DNA of 64,000 nucleotides from Nocardioides sp. S-1144. GTDB taxonomy: Bacteria; Actinomycetota; Actinomycetes; Propionibacteriales; Nocardioidaceae. The notes under the pieces were generated by a model, which ran no database searches, had not been told where the DNA came from, and saw nothing but the letters and a program-made list of their open reading frames with translations. The translations under genes were made by a program, and so were the position numbers. Of this stretch, positions 17,209 through 25,789 are shown piece after piece. Every line of letters starts with the position of its first letter. Position 1 is the first letter of the stretch. The stretch covers positions 310,001-374,000 of the forward strand of contig NZ_CP040695.2 in assembly GCF_005954645.2 (NCBI RefSeq), given 5' to 3'.

Positions 17209-18443
17209 ACGCGCAGCGGGTGAGCCTCCTCGGTGGCGTGGGCGGCTCGGTGGGTCTGGTGGTGGTGGAAGGGGCAGAGGAGGACGGCGTCGCGGGTGTC
17301 GGTGCTGCCGCCCTCGGACCACGGGACGGCGTGGTGGGTGTGGCAGTAGGCGGCGGGGGTGGTGCAGGCGGGGTGTTGGCAGTGCCGCTGCTCGAGGCCG
17401 ATCGCGAGTCGTTGCGCGGGGGTGTGGAAGCGGCGCCTCCGGCCCAGGTCGAGAACCTGGCCCTGGCTGCCCAGGACGGCGGGGATGATGCCGGCCTCGC
17501 AGGCCAGTCGGCGGGCTTCGGTGGGTGAGAGCGCGGTCCCGGTGTCGAGGTGGGCGGCTGCAAGTCCTCCGTGGAGCGCGTCGAGAGTCATCGTCACGAC
17601 CACGGTGGCGTTCACCCCGCCCATCGTGGGCAGTTGGTCGGCGGGGTAGTGCTCGACGTACTCGCAGAACGCCTGCCCGAGGCGCTCGGCCGTGGGTCGC
17701 TCGTGGTCGTAGGAGCCGGCGCCGTGCTCGGCACGCACGTGCTTGGGTGCGGCCAGTGCGGTGAGCGCCTTGCGCAGCATCGAGGCCTGGGCGGAGGGCA
17801 TGGTGAACCGGCCGTGCGCGAGGCCCTCTCCGTCGTCCCACATCGTCAACGCAGTGCGCTTGCGGGCTCGGGCTTCCTCGGCCTCCAGCAGTCGGGCCTC
17901 GTGCTCGTCGGCCTTGTCGGGGTCGAGGGTCTCCAGGATCCGCCGACCCAGGGTCTTCAGGTCGTGCGCGTCGTGGTGGGCCGCCTCATCCAGCAGATGC
18001 GCCTCGGCCTTCTCGCGCCACGAGAAGTGTTCGCCGTCGAGGTCCCCGACGGCAGCGGCGATGACCTTGGCCTGCTCGCCGTGGACCCGACCGGACGCCA
18101 TGGCGACCCGGACCGATTCGTGGGCGGCCAGATCATCGGCCAGGCGTGCCTTCCGCGCAGCCTCGGCGCCGGTCACCCGCGTGGTCCGAGCCAGCCATGC
18201 AGCCAGCGACCGCGCACCGATCGAACCCGGCAGGTCCAGCGTCCCGGCGTGCCCGACCACCCGGGCCTCGAGCTCCTGCACCCCAGCCACGAGCCCGGCC
18301 AGCCGCGGCACCAGGTCCGCCGTCGTCGCAGGGTCCAGCGACCAGGTCGGAGCATCCACCAGGGCCGCGAGCTCAGCCTCGAGCAGCGCGACGAACCGGG
18401 CGACGGGGTGCCCGTCGTGGCGGTCGCCGGGGTGCTTGCTCAT
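17205..18443 (-). CDS. DUF222 / HNH endonuclease domain protein
   Basis: A 412-aa protein with the actinobacterial DUF222 region (about residues 25-320, helical, including SLAAWLARTTRVTGAEAARK) and a C-terminal HNH nuclease: CQHPACTTPAAYCHTHHAVP followed by WSEGGSTDTRDAVLLCPFHH. The paired Cys residues and HH...N...H metal site appear intact. Such genes occur in many copies in Nocardioides and mycobacteria and their role is not established. It starts at ATG 18443 with TACAAT 6 nt upstream. Repeats lie 400 bp upstream. Confidence 0.9.
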
Positions 18444-18447
18444 GGCC

Positions 18448-18475
18448 CGATTGTAGGCGCCACCACCGACAATCG
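18448..18475 (-). promoter_or_regulatory. -10 element and inverted-repeat operator of the HNH gene
   Basis: The minus strand carries TACAAT (18455-18450) 6 nt before ATG 18443, a near-perfect leaderless -10. A 7-bp inverted repeat, CGATTGT (18448-18454) and ACAATCG (18469-18475), overlaps it, so a repressor bound there would block the promoter. This suggests controlled expression of the nuclease. Confidence 0.55.
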
Positions 18476-18574
18476 ATCGTGTGCTCGAATCTCTGCGGAG
18501 CGAGGTGGCCGGGCCGGCGGGAGCGCGCGGTCGGCCGCGGTGGCACGCGGCGGGCCGCCGCCCACGGGTGTCCG

Positions 18575-18751
18575 TCAGGCGGTCCAGCGCACCGACTCGT
18601 CGACGAAGTCGGCGAGGGCGTGCACGCCGCGCAGGTCGGTCCGGGTGTCCATGAGCCGGGTCAGGCTCTGCGAGTGGCGGGTCTTGAGGGCGTCCCGGGC
18701 GGCGCGACGCTGGTCGAGCTCGGCGGCCTGGGAGGTGTTCGTCGTGGTCAT
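18575..18751 (-). CDS. Small conserved protein, paralogue of the gene at 37108
   Basis: A 58-aa soluble protein (MTTTNTSQAAELDQRRAARD, then a helical region ending DLRGVHALADFVDESVRWTA). Its last 27 residues align with the 55-aa protein at 37108-37275 (DLAGVVAMADLIHESTRWAA), sharing D-L-x-G-V-x-x-x-A-D, E-S, R-W and a terminal Ala. Conservation of the very C-terminus in two unlinked loci shows both are real coding genes of one family. Function unknown; no membrane or metal motif. Confidence 0.7.
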   Translation of the reverse strand: MTTTNTSQAAELDQRRAARDALKTRHSQSLTRLMDTRTDLRGVHALADFVDESVRWTA

Positions 18752-18847
18752 GGACCAAGCCTGCGGGGCGAAGTTCTCCGGCAGGTTGACGCCGGGTTAC
18801 AGGCACGTCTCCTCGGGTGTGACCTGCGCGACGTGGATCGTCCGGCC

Positions 18848-18916
18848 GTGGGTTGCGCCGGGGGCGGGTTGTCTGCCGGTCGTCTGGGTCGTGGGTTGCG
18901 CCGGGGGCGGGTTGTC
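18848..18916. repeat. Tandem 26-bp repeat, two copies
   Basis: An identical 26-bp unit beginning GTGGGTTGCGCCGGGGGCGG occurs at 18848-18873 and 18891-18916, offset 43 bp. Confidence 0.85.
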
Positions 18917-18930
18917 GAGGTCGCTCGCGT

Positions 18931-19080
18931 GGTCTCGACGCGCCCGTCGCGACCTCGTTCCTCGGTCGCGGGGCTTGCTCGACCCTCGCCTGTGACGTCG
19001 GGCGCTCGTTCCTCGCCCCCGGTCTCGACGCGCCCGTCGCGACCTCGTTCCTCGGTCGCGGGGCTTGCTCGACCTTCGCC
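18931..19080. repeat. Tandem 60-bp repeat, two copies at 90-bp period
   Basis: Units at 18931-18990 and 19021-19080 are identical except for one C/T difference (18985 versus 19075). Each begins GGTCTCGACGCGCCCGTCGC and ends with GCTTGCTCGACC(C/T)TCGCC. The end resembles the GCTTGCTCAACCTCCGG end of the 46-bp repeats at 7981-8173, suggesting a related family. Confidence 0.85.
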
Positions 19081-19124
19081 GGCCCACGCCCGTCGCTCGT
19101 TCCTCGCGACGGGCTGCCGGCCAA

Positions 19125-22100
19125 CTACAGGCTCGGGTCGGTCCAGGCGGTCTGGAGGGCCTCGACGCCGCGCTCGCGGGTGATCAGGCGACCGCGGCCG
19201 GGAGGCATCGGCGAGGGCCGCAGGTTGCCGAGCAGCGGACCCTCGTCGGGGCTGCCCGACAGCATCAGCTGCGGCATGGCCAGGTCGCGGATCGACTGGA
19301 TCACCGGCTCGTACAGCGCGCGGGACGCGCCGCCGGAGCGGCGGGCGATCATCACGTGCAGGCCGACGTCGCGGGCCTGGGCCAGCAGCGGCTGCAGCAG
19401 CGCGACCGGCGAGGTCTGCTGGGTGGCGACCAGGTCGTAGTCGTCGACGACCACGAACACCTCGGCACCGGTCCACCAGGAGCGGCTGCGCAGCTGCTCG
19501 GGCGTCACGTCCGGACCGGGGATCCGGCTCTCGAGGTAGGCGGCGAGGTCCTTGATCGCCGGCTGCGCCTGGGTGGCCGAGGTCAGGTAGTTGAGCAGGT
19601 ACTCCTCGGGCACCTCGCCCAGCAGCGAGCGCCGGTAGTCGACGACGACCAGCTGGGCCTCCTTCGGCGTCCGGGTGCGCATCACCTCGTGCAGGTGGCT
19701 GCGCAGGAAGGCGCTCTTGCCGGAGCCGCCGTCGCCGAGCAGCAGCAGGTGCGGCTCGGTGTCGGGGTTGACCGAGACCGGCGCGAGCTCCTTCTCGTTG
19801 ATGCCCAGGTAGAGCCGGCCCGCGGCCGGCTCCGTGGCGCCGTCGCCACTGGTGGTGACCCCGGCCATCTCCAGGACGCGGTCGAGGTCGATGCGCTCGG
19901 GGAGCAGCCGCAGCTTGGGGCCGGCCGGGCCCTTCCACGCGGCGCTGACCTTGGCGATGAGGTGGTCGACGCCGTCGCCCAGGGTGGCCGCGGTCGGGTC
20001 GCCGTCGATGCGGGGCAGGGCCCCCAGGAAGTGCAGCTTGCCGGGCACCAGCCCGCGGCCCGGTCGTCCGGCCGGCACCAGCTGGGCCACCTTGCGGTCG
20101 ATCTCGGAGTCGAGGGCGTCGCCGAGCTTGAGCTCGAGCCGGGTGCCGAGGACGTCGCGCATGGCGGCCCGGAAGTCGGCCCAGCGCGCCGCGCCCGCGA
20201 GCAGGTGCAGCCCGAACGTCAGGCCGCGCGAGGCGAGGGTCTGGATCGACAGCTCGAGGTCGTCGAAGTCGGAGCGCAGGGTGCTCCACCCGTCGATGAC
20301 CAGGAAGACGTCGCCGTAGCCGTCGTCGGCGCGACCCTGGGCCCGCCGGCTGCGGTAGGTCTCGATGGAGTCGATGCCGTTGGCGCGGAAGTAGGCCTCG
20401 CGCCGGTCGACGACGCCCTGCACCTCGGCCACGATGCGGCGCACGACGTCCGGCTCGGAGCGGGTGCCGACGCCGGCGACGTGGGGGAGCGAGCTCAGCG
20501 GCGTGAACGTGCCGCCACCGAAGTCGAGGACGAAGAACTGCGACTCGAGCGGGGTGGTGGTCAGCGACATGCTGGTCACGATCGAGCGCAGCACCGTGCT
20601 CTTGCCGCTGCGCGGCCCACCGACGACGGCCACGTGGCCACCGGAGCCGGCCATGTTGACGGTGAGGGTGTCGCGCCGCTGCTCGCGCGGGCGGTCGACG
20701 GTGCCGAGCGGCACGGTCAGCCCGCCGAGCGCGCGCCACTGCGGCGAGACCAGGCCGAGCTGCGGGTCCTCGACCAGGTCGGGCATCAGCCGGTCGAGCG
20801 TGTCGGGGTCCTCGAGCGGCGGCAGCCACACCTGGTGGGCCGCCATGCCGTGGCCCTCCATGTGGTCGACGGCGACGTCGAGCAGGGACTCCTGCGACTC
20901 CGTCGGGGCGACGACCTCCGGCTCCGGCTCGGGCTCGTTGGTCTCGAGGGAGAGCACCTCGGAGATCGTGAACGGCAGGATGCCGCGGACCCGGCCGCCC
21001 TCGTCGCGGGGGAGGGGACGCCGTCCGCTGGCCGGCGGGCCGGAGACGTAGGCCGCCTTGAACCGGGTCATCGTCGTCGGGTCGGGCTTGAGGTAGCCGA
21101 GGCCCGGCACGGCGGGCAGCTCGTAGGCGTCCGGGACGCCGAGCACGGCCCGCGACTCCTGGGCGCTGAAGGTGCGCAGGCCGATCCGGTAGGACAGGTG
21201 CGACTCGAGGCCGCGCAGCCGGCCCTCCTCCAGGCGCTGCGAGGCGAGGAGCAGGTGCAGCCCGAGCGAGCGGCCGAGGCGGCCGATCGCCACGAACAGG
21301 TCGATGAACTCCGGCTTCGCCGAGAGCATCTCGGTGAACTCGTCGACGACGATGAACAGCGACGGCAGCGGGGCCAGGTCCTCCCCGGCGGCGCGGGCCT
21401 TCTCGTAGTCGCGGATCGAGGCGAAGTTGCCGGCCTCGCGCAGCAGCTCCTGGCGCCGCACCATCTCGCCGGACAGGGCGTCCTGCATGCGGTCGACCAA
21501 GGTCAGCTCGTTGGCGAGGTTGGTGATGACCGCCGAGACGTGCGGCATCTCCGACATCCCCGCGAAGGTCGCGCCGCCCTTGAAGTCGACGAGCACCATG
21601 TTGAGCTGCTCGGGGGAGTGGGTCATCGCCAGCCCGAGCACCAGCGTGCGCAGGAACTCGGACTTGCCCGACCCCGTGGCGCCGATGACCAGCCCGTGCG
21701 GGCCCATGCCCTGCTGGGCGGACTCCTTGATGTCGAGGTGGACCAGCGCGCCGGACTCCCCGAGGCCGATCGGCACCCGGAGCCGGTCGCGCGCGGGCCG
21801 CGGCCGCCAGGCCGCCGACGGCTCGAAGGTGCGGACGTCGCCGAGGCCGAGCAGGTCCATGAAGTCGCTCGGGCCGGTGATCTCGCCGGGGTTGCCGTCG
21901 GAGGGCCCGGTGACCGTCACGCTGTGCAGCGGCGTCAGCCGGCGCGCGAAGGCCTCCGCGGTGCTGGTGTCGCACTGGTCGGCCTTGGCGCGGATCGGCT
22001 CCTCGCGCAGCCGGAGCGCCTCGACCGGGACGAACCCGGCCGCGTCGGGCTCGCCGGTCAGCTGCAGCCGCAGCCGCGTGGAGTCCTCCAGCTCGTTCCA

Positions 22101-23291
22101 CCGGGTCGGCAGGTCGAGCACCGTGACGCCGTGCAGCCCGTCGGGCGGGACGACGTGGTTGCCGGGCGGCAGCTCGACGCCGTCGGTGACGAGGAGGATG
22201 TGCGGGGTCGAGGCGCGCTCGTCGGCGCCGAACCGGGGCCGCTCGCTCAGGTCGGGCGGCAGCAGGGAGGCGAGGTCGCTGAGCGACGTGGTCACCATCC
22301 GCATCGGCCCGACGGCGTCGGTCATCTCCTGGCTGAGGGCGTGGGGGAGCCACTTGACCCAGTCCCAGTGGGCCAGGTGCTCGTCGGAGGAGAGGACGGC
22401 GACCGCGAGGTTGTCGGGCGACTGGAAGGCCGTCGCGGAGCAGATGAGGGCGCGGGCCAGGGCGCGGGCCTGCTCCTCGGCGCCGCACACCTCGATCCGG
22501 TCGAAGGCGCGCAGGTCGATGGAGGCCGGCAGGTCCGGCTGGGTGCGGTGCACGACGAGCAGCCGGTGCAGCGCCGACGCGGCCGCCGGGTCGACGTCGT
22601 CGATCGGCGCGCTCTCGGGTGGCACCAGCTCGAGGGCCAGGGGCTGGGAGCACAGGCCGTAGCGGACCTGCAGGAACCGGGGGTCGGTGGAGGAGTGCTC
22701 CCACACCCGGGTGCGCTCCTCGGCCAGGGAGGGCAGCGCGCTCGGGTCGGGGTGGTGCCAGGTCAGCGCCCGGCGCTGCTGGCTGGCGGCCTGGCGGGCC
22801 ATGGTGCGGATGGTCGTGAGGTAGCGCAGGTACTCGGTGCGCGACCCCGTGACCTGCTGGGCACGCTGCTTCCGCTGCCGGTCGATCTGGACGATGATGA
22901 AGCCGATCGTGGCGAGCAGGAACATGCCGGCCGCCAGGAAGCTCTTGCCGCCCGAGCCGGCGCGGCCACCCATGGTGGCGACGAGCACGATCGAGCCCAT
23001 GCTGCCGAGCATCGGGATGGCGTTCATCGCGACGCCGGCGGCGCCCTCGTTGGGCTGCAGCTGCGGCGGCGCCTGGAGCACGATCTGCCCGCTCGGCATC
23101 TCCGGCTGCTCGGTGCGCGACCCCCGGAGCGTGGGTGCGGCCGGCGCGACCGCCGCGGGCGGCGCCATCCGGCGTCCGGGCGCCGGCGCGGGGGGCGCGG
23201 CCGCCCGTCCGGGCGCGGGCGGCGCGCCGGGCGGGCTGCTCGCGGGGGGGCCGCCGCGCGGTCGCGGTGCCTGGTTCGGCGTAGTGGTCAC
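19125..23291 (-). CDS. eccC: Type VII (ESX) secretion ATPase EccC
   Basis: A 1388-aa fused EccCa/EccCb ATPase, the motor of the ESX membrane complex. A Pro-rich N-terminus is followed by two membrane helices (MNAIPMLGSMGSIVLVATMG and FLAAGMFLLATIGFIIVQID). Three FtsK/SpoIIIE P-loops follow: GATGSGKSE (Lys543), GGPRSGKST (Lys897) and GDGGSGKSA (Lys1192). Each has a hydrophobic Walker B such as PSLFIVVDEFTEML and VFLVIDGWSTL. The third recognises WXG100 substrates in other systems. Start GTG 23291. It is divergent from the rest of the locus, with repeats beyond its 3' end. Confidence 0.95.
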   Translation of the reverse strand: MTTTPNQAPRPRGGPPASSPPGAPPAPGRAAAPPAPAPGRRMAPPAAVAPAAPTLRGSRTEQPEMPSGQIVLQAPPQLQPNEGAAGVAMNAIPMLGSMGSIVLVATMGGRAGSGGKSFLAAGMFLLATIGFIIVQIDRQRKQRAQQVTGSRTEYLRYLTTIRTMARQAASQQRRALTWHHPDPSALPSLAEERTRVWEHSSTDPRFLQVRYGLCSQPLALELVPPESAPIDDVDPAAASALHRLLVVHRTQPDLPASIDLRAFDRIEVCGAEEQARALARALICSATAFQSPDNLAVAVLSSDEHLAHWDWVKWLPHALSQEMTDAVGPMRMVTTSLSDLASLLPPDLSERPRFGADERASTPHILLVTDGVELPPGNHVVPPDGLHGVTVLDLPTRWNELEDSTRLRLQLTGEPDAAGFVPVEALRLREEPIRAKADQCDTSTAEAFARRLTPLHSVTVTGPSDGNPGEITGPSDFMDLLGLGDVRTFEPSAAWRPRPARDRLRVPIGLGESGALVHLDIKESAQQGMGPHGLVIGATGSGKSEFLRTLVLGLAMTHSPEQLNMVLVDFKGGATFAGMSEMPHVSAVITNLANELTLVDRMQDALSGEMVRRQELLREAGNFASIRDYEKARAAGEDLAPLPSLFIVVDEFTEMLSAKPEFIDLFVAIGRLGRSLGLHLLLASQRLEEGRLRGLESHLSYRIGLRTFSAQESRAVLGVPDAYELPAVPGLGYLKPDPTTMTRFKAAYVSGPPASGRRPLPRDEGGRVRGILPFTISEVLSLETNEPEPEPEVVAPTESQESLLDVAVDHMEGHGMAAHQVWLPPLEDPDTLDRLMPDLVEDPQLGLVSPQWRALGGLTVPLGTVDRPREQRRDTLTVNMAGSGGHVAVVGGPRSGKSTVLRSIVTSMSLTTTPLESQFFVLDFGGGTFTPLSSLPHVAGVGTRSEPDVVRRIVAEVQGVVDRREAYFRANGIDSIETYRSRRAQGRADDGYGDVFLVIDGWSTLRSDFDDLELSIQTLASRGLTFGLHLLAGAARWADFRAAMRDVLGTRLELKLGDALDSEIDRKVAQLVPAGRPGRGLVPGKLHFLGALPRIDGDPTAATLGDGVDHLIAKVSAAWKGPAGPKLRLLPERIDLDRVLEMAGVTTSGDGATEPAAGRLYLGINEKELAPVSVNPDTEPHLLLLGDGGSGKSAFLRSHLHEVMRTRTPKEAQLVVVDYRRSLLGEVPEEYLLNYLTSATQAQPAIKDLAAYLESRIPGPDVTPEQLRSRSWWTGAEVFVVVDDYDLVATQQTSPVALLQPLLAQARDVGLHVMIARRSGGASRALYEPVIQSIRDLAMPQLMLSGSPDEGPLLGNLRPSPMPPGRGRLITRERGVEALQTAWTDPSL

Positions 23292-23347
23292 GCGGTCCGC
23301 CCCATCGTCGTCAGGTCCGTTGCCCGGGATCGGTTGCCGTCCGTCGT

Positions 23348-23394
23348 CCCGCGGACTGCTGATGATAGGCAGCCCGCGGAACGGGTACTACTGT
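23348..23394. promoter_or_regulatory. Divergent ESX intergenic control region
   Basis: Between eccC and the EccD-like gene, the octamer CCCGCGGA is repeated at 23348-23355 and 23373-23380 (25-bp period, same helix face). It is followed by TACTAC/TACTGT -10-like sequences at 23386-23394. The repeats could be a regulator site for the divergent operons. Confidence 0.4.
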
Positions 23395-23398
23395 GCCC

Positions 23399-23488
23399 GT
23401 GAGCGAGCGTCTTGTGTGCCAGCAGCCCGTCCGTACGACGTCCGGGCCCGGGCCTCGCCCGTCGAGGACGACCTGGGAGGCCCGGTGA
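23399..23488 (+). CDS. Candidate 29-codon upstream frame of the EccD-like gene
   Basis: GTG 23399 opens a 29-residue Arg/Pro/Thr-rich frame (VSERLVCQQPVRTTS at its start) whose TGA lies within GTGA, the start of the EccD-like gene at 23485. TACTAC ends 7 nt upstream of the GTG, so it could be leaderless and translationally coupled. No homology is claimed. Confidence 0.3.
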   Translation: MSERLVCQQPVRTTSGPGPRPSRTTWEAR

Positions 23489-24852
23489 GGGGAACGAGCA
23501 GTGCGCCCGACGTCCTCTCGCTGAGCGTGCACGGCCCGGTCGGGGTCCTCGACCTGCACGTGCCGGCGGAGGCATCGGGTGTCGACGTCGCGACGGAGTA
23601 CTCACGTCAGGCCAACCTCCCCTCCGTGCCGGCTCTCTACACGCGTCTGGGCCACCCGTTGCCGCCGGACGGCGTGCTGTCCGAGATGGGCATCGTCACC
23701 GGCGCGGTCCTGGTGGCCACCACCGGCGCCCCGCCGCCCGAGGTCGGCCGGCGCGGCCGGCACGACCGCAGCCCCGTCCGGCGCCTCGAGGCCGGTCCGG
23801 TCTCGGCCCTGTGGTGCACCGTCGCCGTCGTCGTCGCCCTGCTCGGCGGCTGGCTGGCGGCGTGGCTCCCCGAGTCCGACGACCTGCGCGAGCCCGCCGT
23901 GGTGGTGCTCGTCGTCGCCGCGGTCCTCGGCGCGCTGCCGATCGGCCCGCTCGCGGTGCACCGGGTGCTCGCCGTGCCGGCCTTCGCCGGTGCGGCCGCC
24001 TTCGCGCTCGCCTGGGACCCCGCGCCCGAGCGGCTGCCCACGATCCTGGGGGTGGCCGGGCTCGCCGCGGCCGTGGTCGCCGCGGTCGCGCGCGCCCTCG
24101 ACCAGCCCGGGGAGGAGGGGCTGCGCATCTGGATGGTCACCGGCGTCTCGCTCTTCGTCGTCACCGGCCTCGCGGCGCTGACCGGCGTCCCGAGCCAGGT
24201 CGTGTGGGCGGTGCTGCTCGTCGTGGCGATGCTCGCGGCCCGCTTCGTGCCGGTGCTGGCCGTCGACGTCCCCGACCAGTACCTGCTCGACCTCGAGCGG
24301 CTCGCCGTCACCGCCTGGTCGGCGCGCGACCGCCCGGTCGGACGACGCGGGCGCACCGTCGTGCCCCGCCAGGCGGTCGTGGCGGTCGTCGCCCGCGGCT
24401 CGCGGATCGTCACCGCCGCGTGCGTGGCGATCTGCCTGGTCGCCACCACCTCGGCGGTGATGCTGCTGCGCGACACCTCGGTCTGGATCGACGTCGTGGG
24501 GGCGCGCCTCGAGGTCGGCCTGGCCGGCGGCGGCCTGCTCCTGGCCGCCCGCAGCTACCGCCACGCAGCCGCCCGCGGGCTCCTGCGCGCGGCCGGGCTG
24601 ACCTGCTGGCTGGCGCTGCTCGTCGTCCTGGTGCCGGCGCTGGGCCCGACCCAGGCGACGCTCGTGACGTTCGGCTCGATCGCGGCCGGGGCGCTGATGC
24701 TCCTCGTCGGCGTCGCGCTCGGACGCGGCTGGCGCTCGGCGTGGTGGGCCCGCCGGGCCGAGGTCGCCGAGTCGGTCTGCGGCGCGTTCGCGCTCGCGTC
24801 GGTGGTGCTGGCGGCGGGGACGATCCCGTTCCTGTGGGATTTGACAGGCTGA
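23485..24852 (+). CDS. EccD-like ESX membrane protein (second, divergent copy)
   Basis: A 455-aa protein. The first 85 residues form a ubiquitin-like YukD/EccD domain (LSVHGPVGVLDLHVPAEASG, LYTRLGHPLPPDGVLSEMGI). About 11 membrane helices follow, starting VSALWCTVAVVVALLGGWL, with a long cytoplasmic loop near residue 280 (LERLAVTAWSARDRPVGRRG). This is EccD architecture, but the sequence differs clearly from the EccD at 25790. GGGAGG at 23474-23479 supports GTG 23485. It may form a heterodimer with EccD or fill the place of EccE, which is not seen here. Confidence 0.72.
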   Translation: MRGTSSAPDVLSLSVHGPVGVLDLHVPAEASGVDVATEYSRQANLPSVPALYTRLGHPLPPDGVLSEMGIVTGAVLVATTGAPPPEVGRRGRHDRSPVRRLEAGPVSALWCTVAVVVALLGGWLAAWLPESDDLREPAVVVLVVAAVLGALPIGPLAVHRVLAVPAFAGAAAFALAWDPAPERLPTILGVAGLAAAVVAAVARALDQPGEEGLRIWMVTGVSLFVVTGLAALTGVPSQVVWAVLLVVAMLAARFVPVLAVDVPDQYLLDLERLAVTAWSARDRPVGRRGRTVVPRQAVVAVVARGSRIVTAACVAICLVATTSAVMLLRDTSVWIDVVGARLEVGLAGGGLLLAARSYRHAAARGLLRAAGLTCWLALLVVLVPALGPTQATLVTFGSIAAGALMLLVGVALGRGWRSAWWARRAEVAESVCGAFALASVVLAAGTIPFLWDLTG

Positions 24853-24980
24853 TGTTTACGGGTTTTTCGCCCGGGTAACAGCCTTGGTGTCCCGCTCGCA
24901 ACGTCCTGAGCGGCAGAGATCAACATCTACCCACCCTTCTCGGGCGGCGTTGCCGTCGGGATCGAAAAGGAGACTGAAGC
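24853..24980 (+). promoter_or_regulatory. Leader of the esx gene pair
   Basis: This 128-bp gap is noticeably richer in A/T than its surroundings (TGATGTTTACGGGTTTTTCG, GATCAACATCTACCC) and ends in AAAAGGAGA, the strongest ribosome site in the locus. It probably holds a dedicated promoter for the highly expressed WXG100 pair. No -10/-35 pair is clear enough to name. Confidence 0.45.
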
Positions 24981-25304
24981 ATGTCTTTTGGAGCTGGCGA
25001 GTACGGACAGGGTGACGGAACCCTCAGCCGCGGAGCAGGCATGGTGCGCGACGCCATGACCGACTTCACCACCATCAGCAACCGCCTGACCGACCAGATC
25101 GCGGCCGTTCAGGGCAAGTGGGGCGGCCAGGGCGCAGCGGCGTTCTTCGTGCTGCACCAGTCGTGGACGGAGAAGCAGGGCATCATCGTGAAGGCCCTCA
25201 ACGACTTCGCCGACCACCTCGGTGTCACCGAGAACATCAACCTCACCCAGGACGACGACGTGCGGGGCAACGTGACGTTGCTCGAAGCCCGTCTCGGCAA
25301 CTGA
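24981..25304 (+). CDS. WXG100 family ESX protein (first of pair)
   Basis: A 107-aa WXG100 protein. Two amphipathic helices flank QGKWGGQG (Trp47-Gly49), the W-x-G turn. Its C-terminal tail, LTQDDDVRGNVTLLEARLGN, lacks a YxxxD/E signal, so it resembles the EsxB/EsxA partner that travels with a signal-bearing mate. It is followed 39 bp later by that mate. Lower-GC codons at the 5' end fit high expression. Confidence 0.9.
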   Translation: MSFGAGEYGQGDGTLSRGAGMVRDAMTDFTTISNRLTDQIAAVQGKWGGQGAAAFFVLHQSWTEKQGIIVKALNDFADHLGVTENINLTQDDDVRGNVTLLEARLGN

Positions 25305-25343
25305 CCCCTCCCCACGAACTGAACGAGAAGGAGCACACACACC

Positions 25344-25637
25344 ATGGGACTCGATGGAATCCGCGTCAACCACGGCGCTCTCGACCAGGCCTCGGCCGAC
25401 ATGTACAAGACCGTCCAGGACATCGACGAGCGCCTGAACCGCCTCGAGAGCGAGCTCGAGCCGCTCCGCAGCCAGTGGGGCGGTGACGCCCAGGTTGCCT
25501 ACGCCCAGGCCAAGCGCACGTGGGACGACGCCATCCTCCAGATGCGCAACCTGCTCGACGACAGCCAGCGCACCGTCTTCCAGAGCAACCAGGACTACAA
25601 GGACGCCGACAAGCGCGGCGCCGCGATGTTCCAGTGA
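25344..25637 (+). CDS. WXG100 family ESX protein (second of pair)
   Basis: A 97-aa WXG100 protein with RSQWGGDAQ (Trp45-Gly47) between two helices. The tail contains YKDAD (Tyr85-Asp89), the YxxxD export signal read by EccC. It should form an antiparallel four-helix heterodimer with the preceding protein. GAGAAGGAG upstream is a strong ribosome site. A hairpin follows, so the pair can be transcribed apart from eccD. Confidence 0.92.
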   Translation: MGLDGIRVNHGALDQASADMYKTVQDIDERLNRLESELEPLRSQWGGDAQVAYAQAKRTWDDAILQMRNLLDDSQRTVFQSNQDYKDADKRGAAMFQ

Positions 25638-25690
25638 GTCGTCCGCCCCGGCACCCGGTCTCGCACTGAGCGCCGCGCCGGGGACGACGA

Positions 25691-25718
25691 GGGGTCGACA
25701 CCGTCGGGTGTCGGCCCC
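25691..25718 (+). terminator. Hairpin after the esx pair
   Basis: GGGGTCGACAC and GTGTCGGCCCC form an 11-bp stem with one G-T pair and a 6-nt loop. Further hairpin potential precedes it (GTCGTCC...GGACGAC, 25638-25688). It probably lowers read-through from the esx genes into eccD. Confidence 0.65.
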
Positions 25719-25789
25719 TTCGTCGGTGTCACCATGGCACCCCGTCACCCGGCCGCCGGCCCGGTGCTCCGGATCGTGAGGGAGAGCAG

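Larger units (their letters stand above)
18752..19124. other. Gene-free, repeat-bearing interval after eccC
   Basis: This 373-bp stretch between the small-protein start and the eccC stop contains two sets of tandem repeats (listed separately) and three copies of the 12-mer CTCGTTCCTCGC or close variants. Open frames cross it in several directions, but none has a ribosome site or recognisable product, and their codons simply mirror the repeats. Confidence 0.6.

Noticed and set aside
18797-19124. Coding frames through the repeat region after eccC
   Set aside because: Their peptides are translations of the tandem repeats (for example repeated SKPRDRGTRSRRARRD) with no ribosome site.
19065-23402. 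Very long plus-strand open frame opposite eccC (about 1445 codons)
   Set aside because: It is the antisense of a clear EccC gene. In DNA this rich in GC, stop codons are rare in antisense frames. It encodes no recognisable domain.
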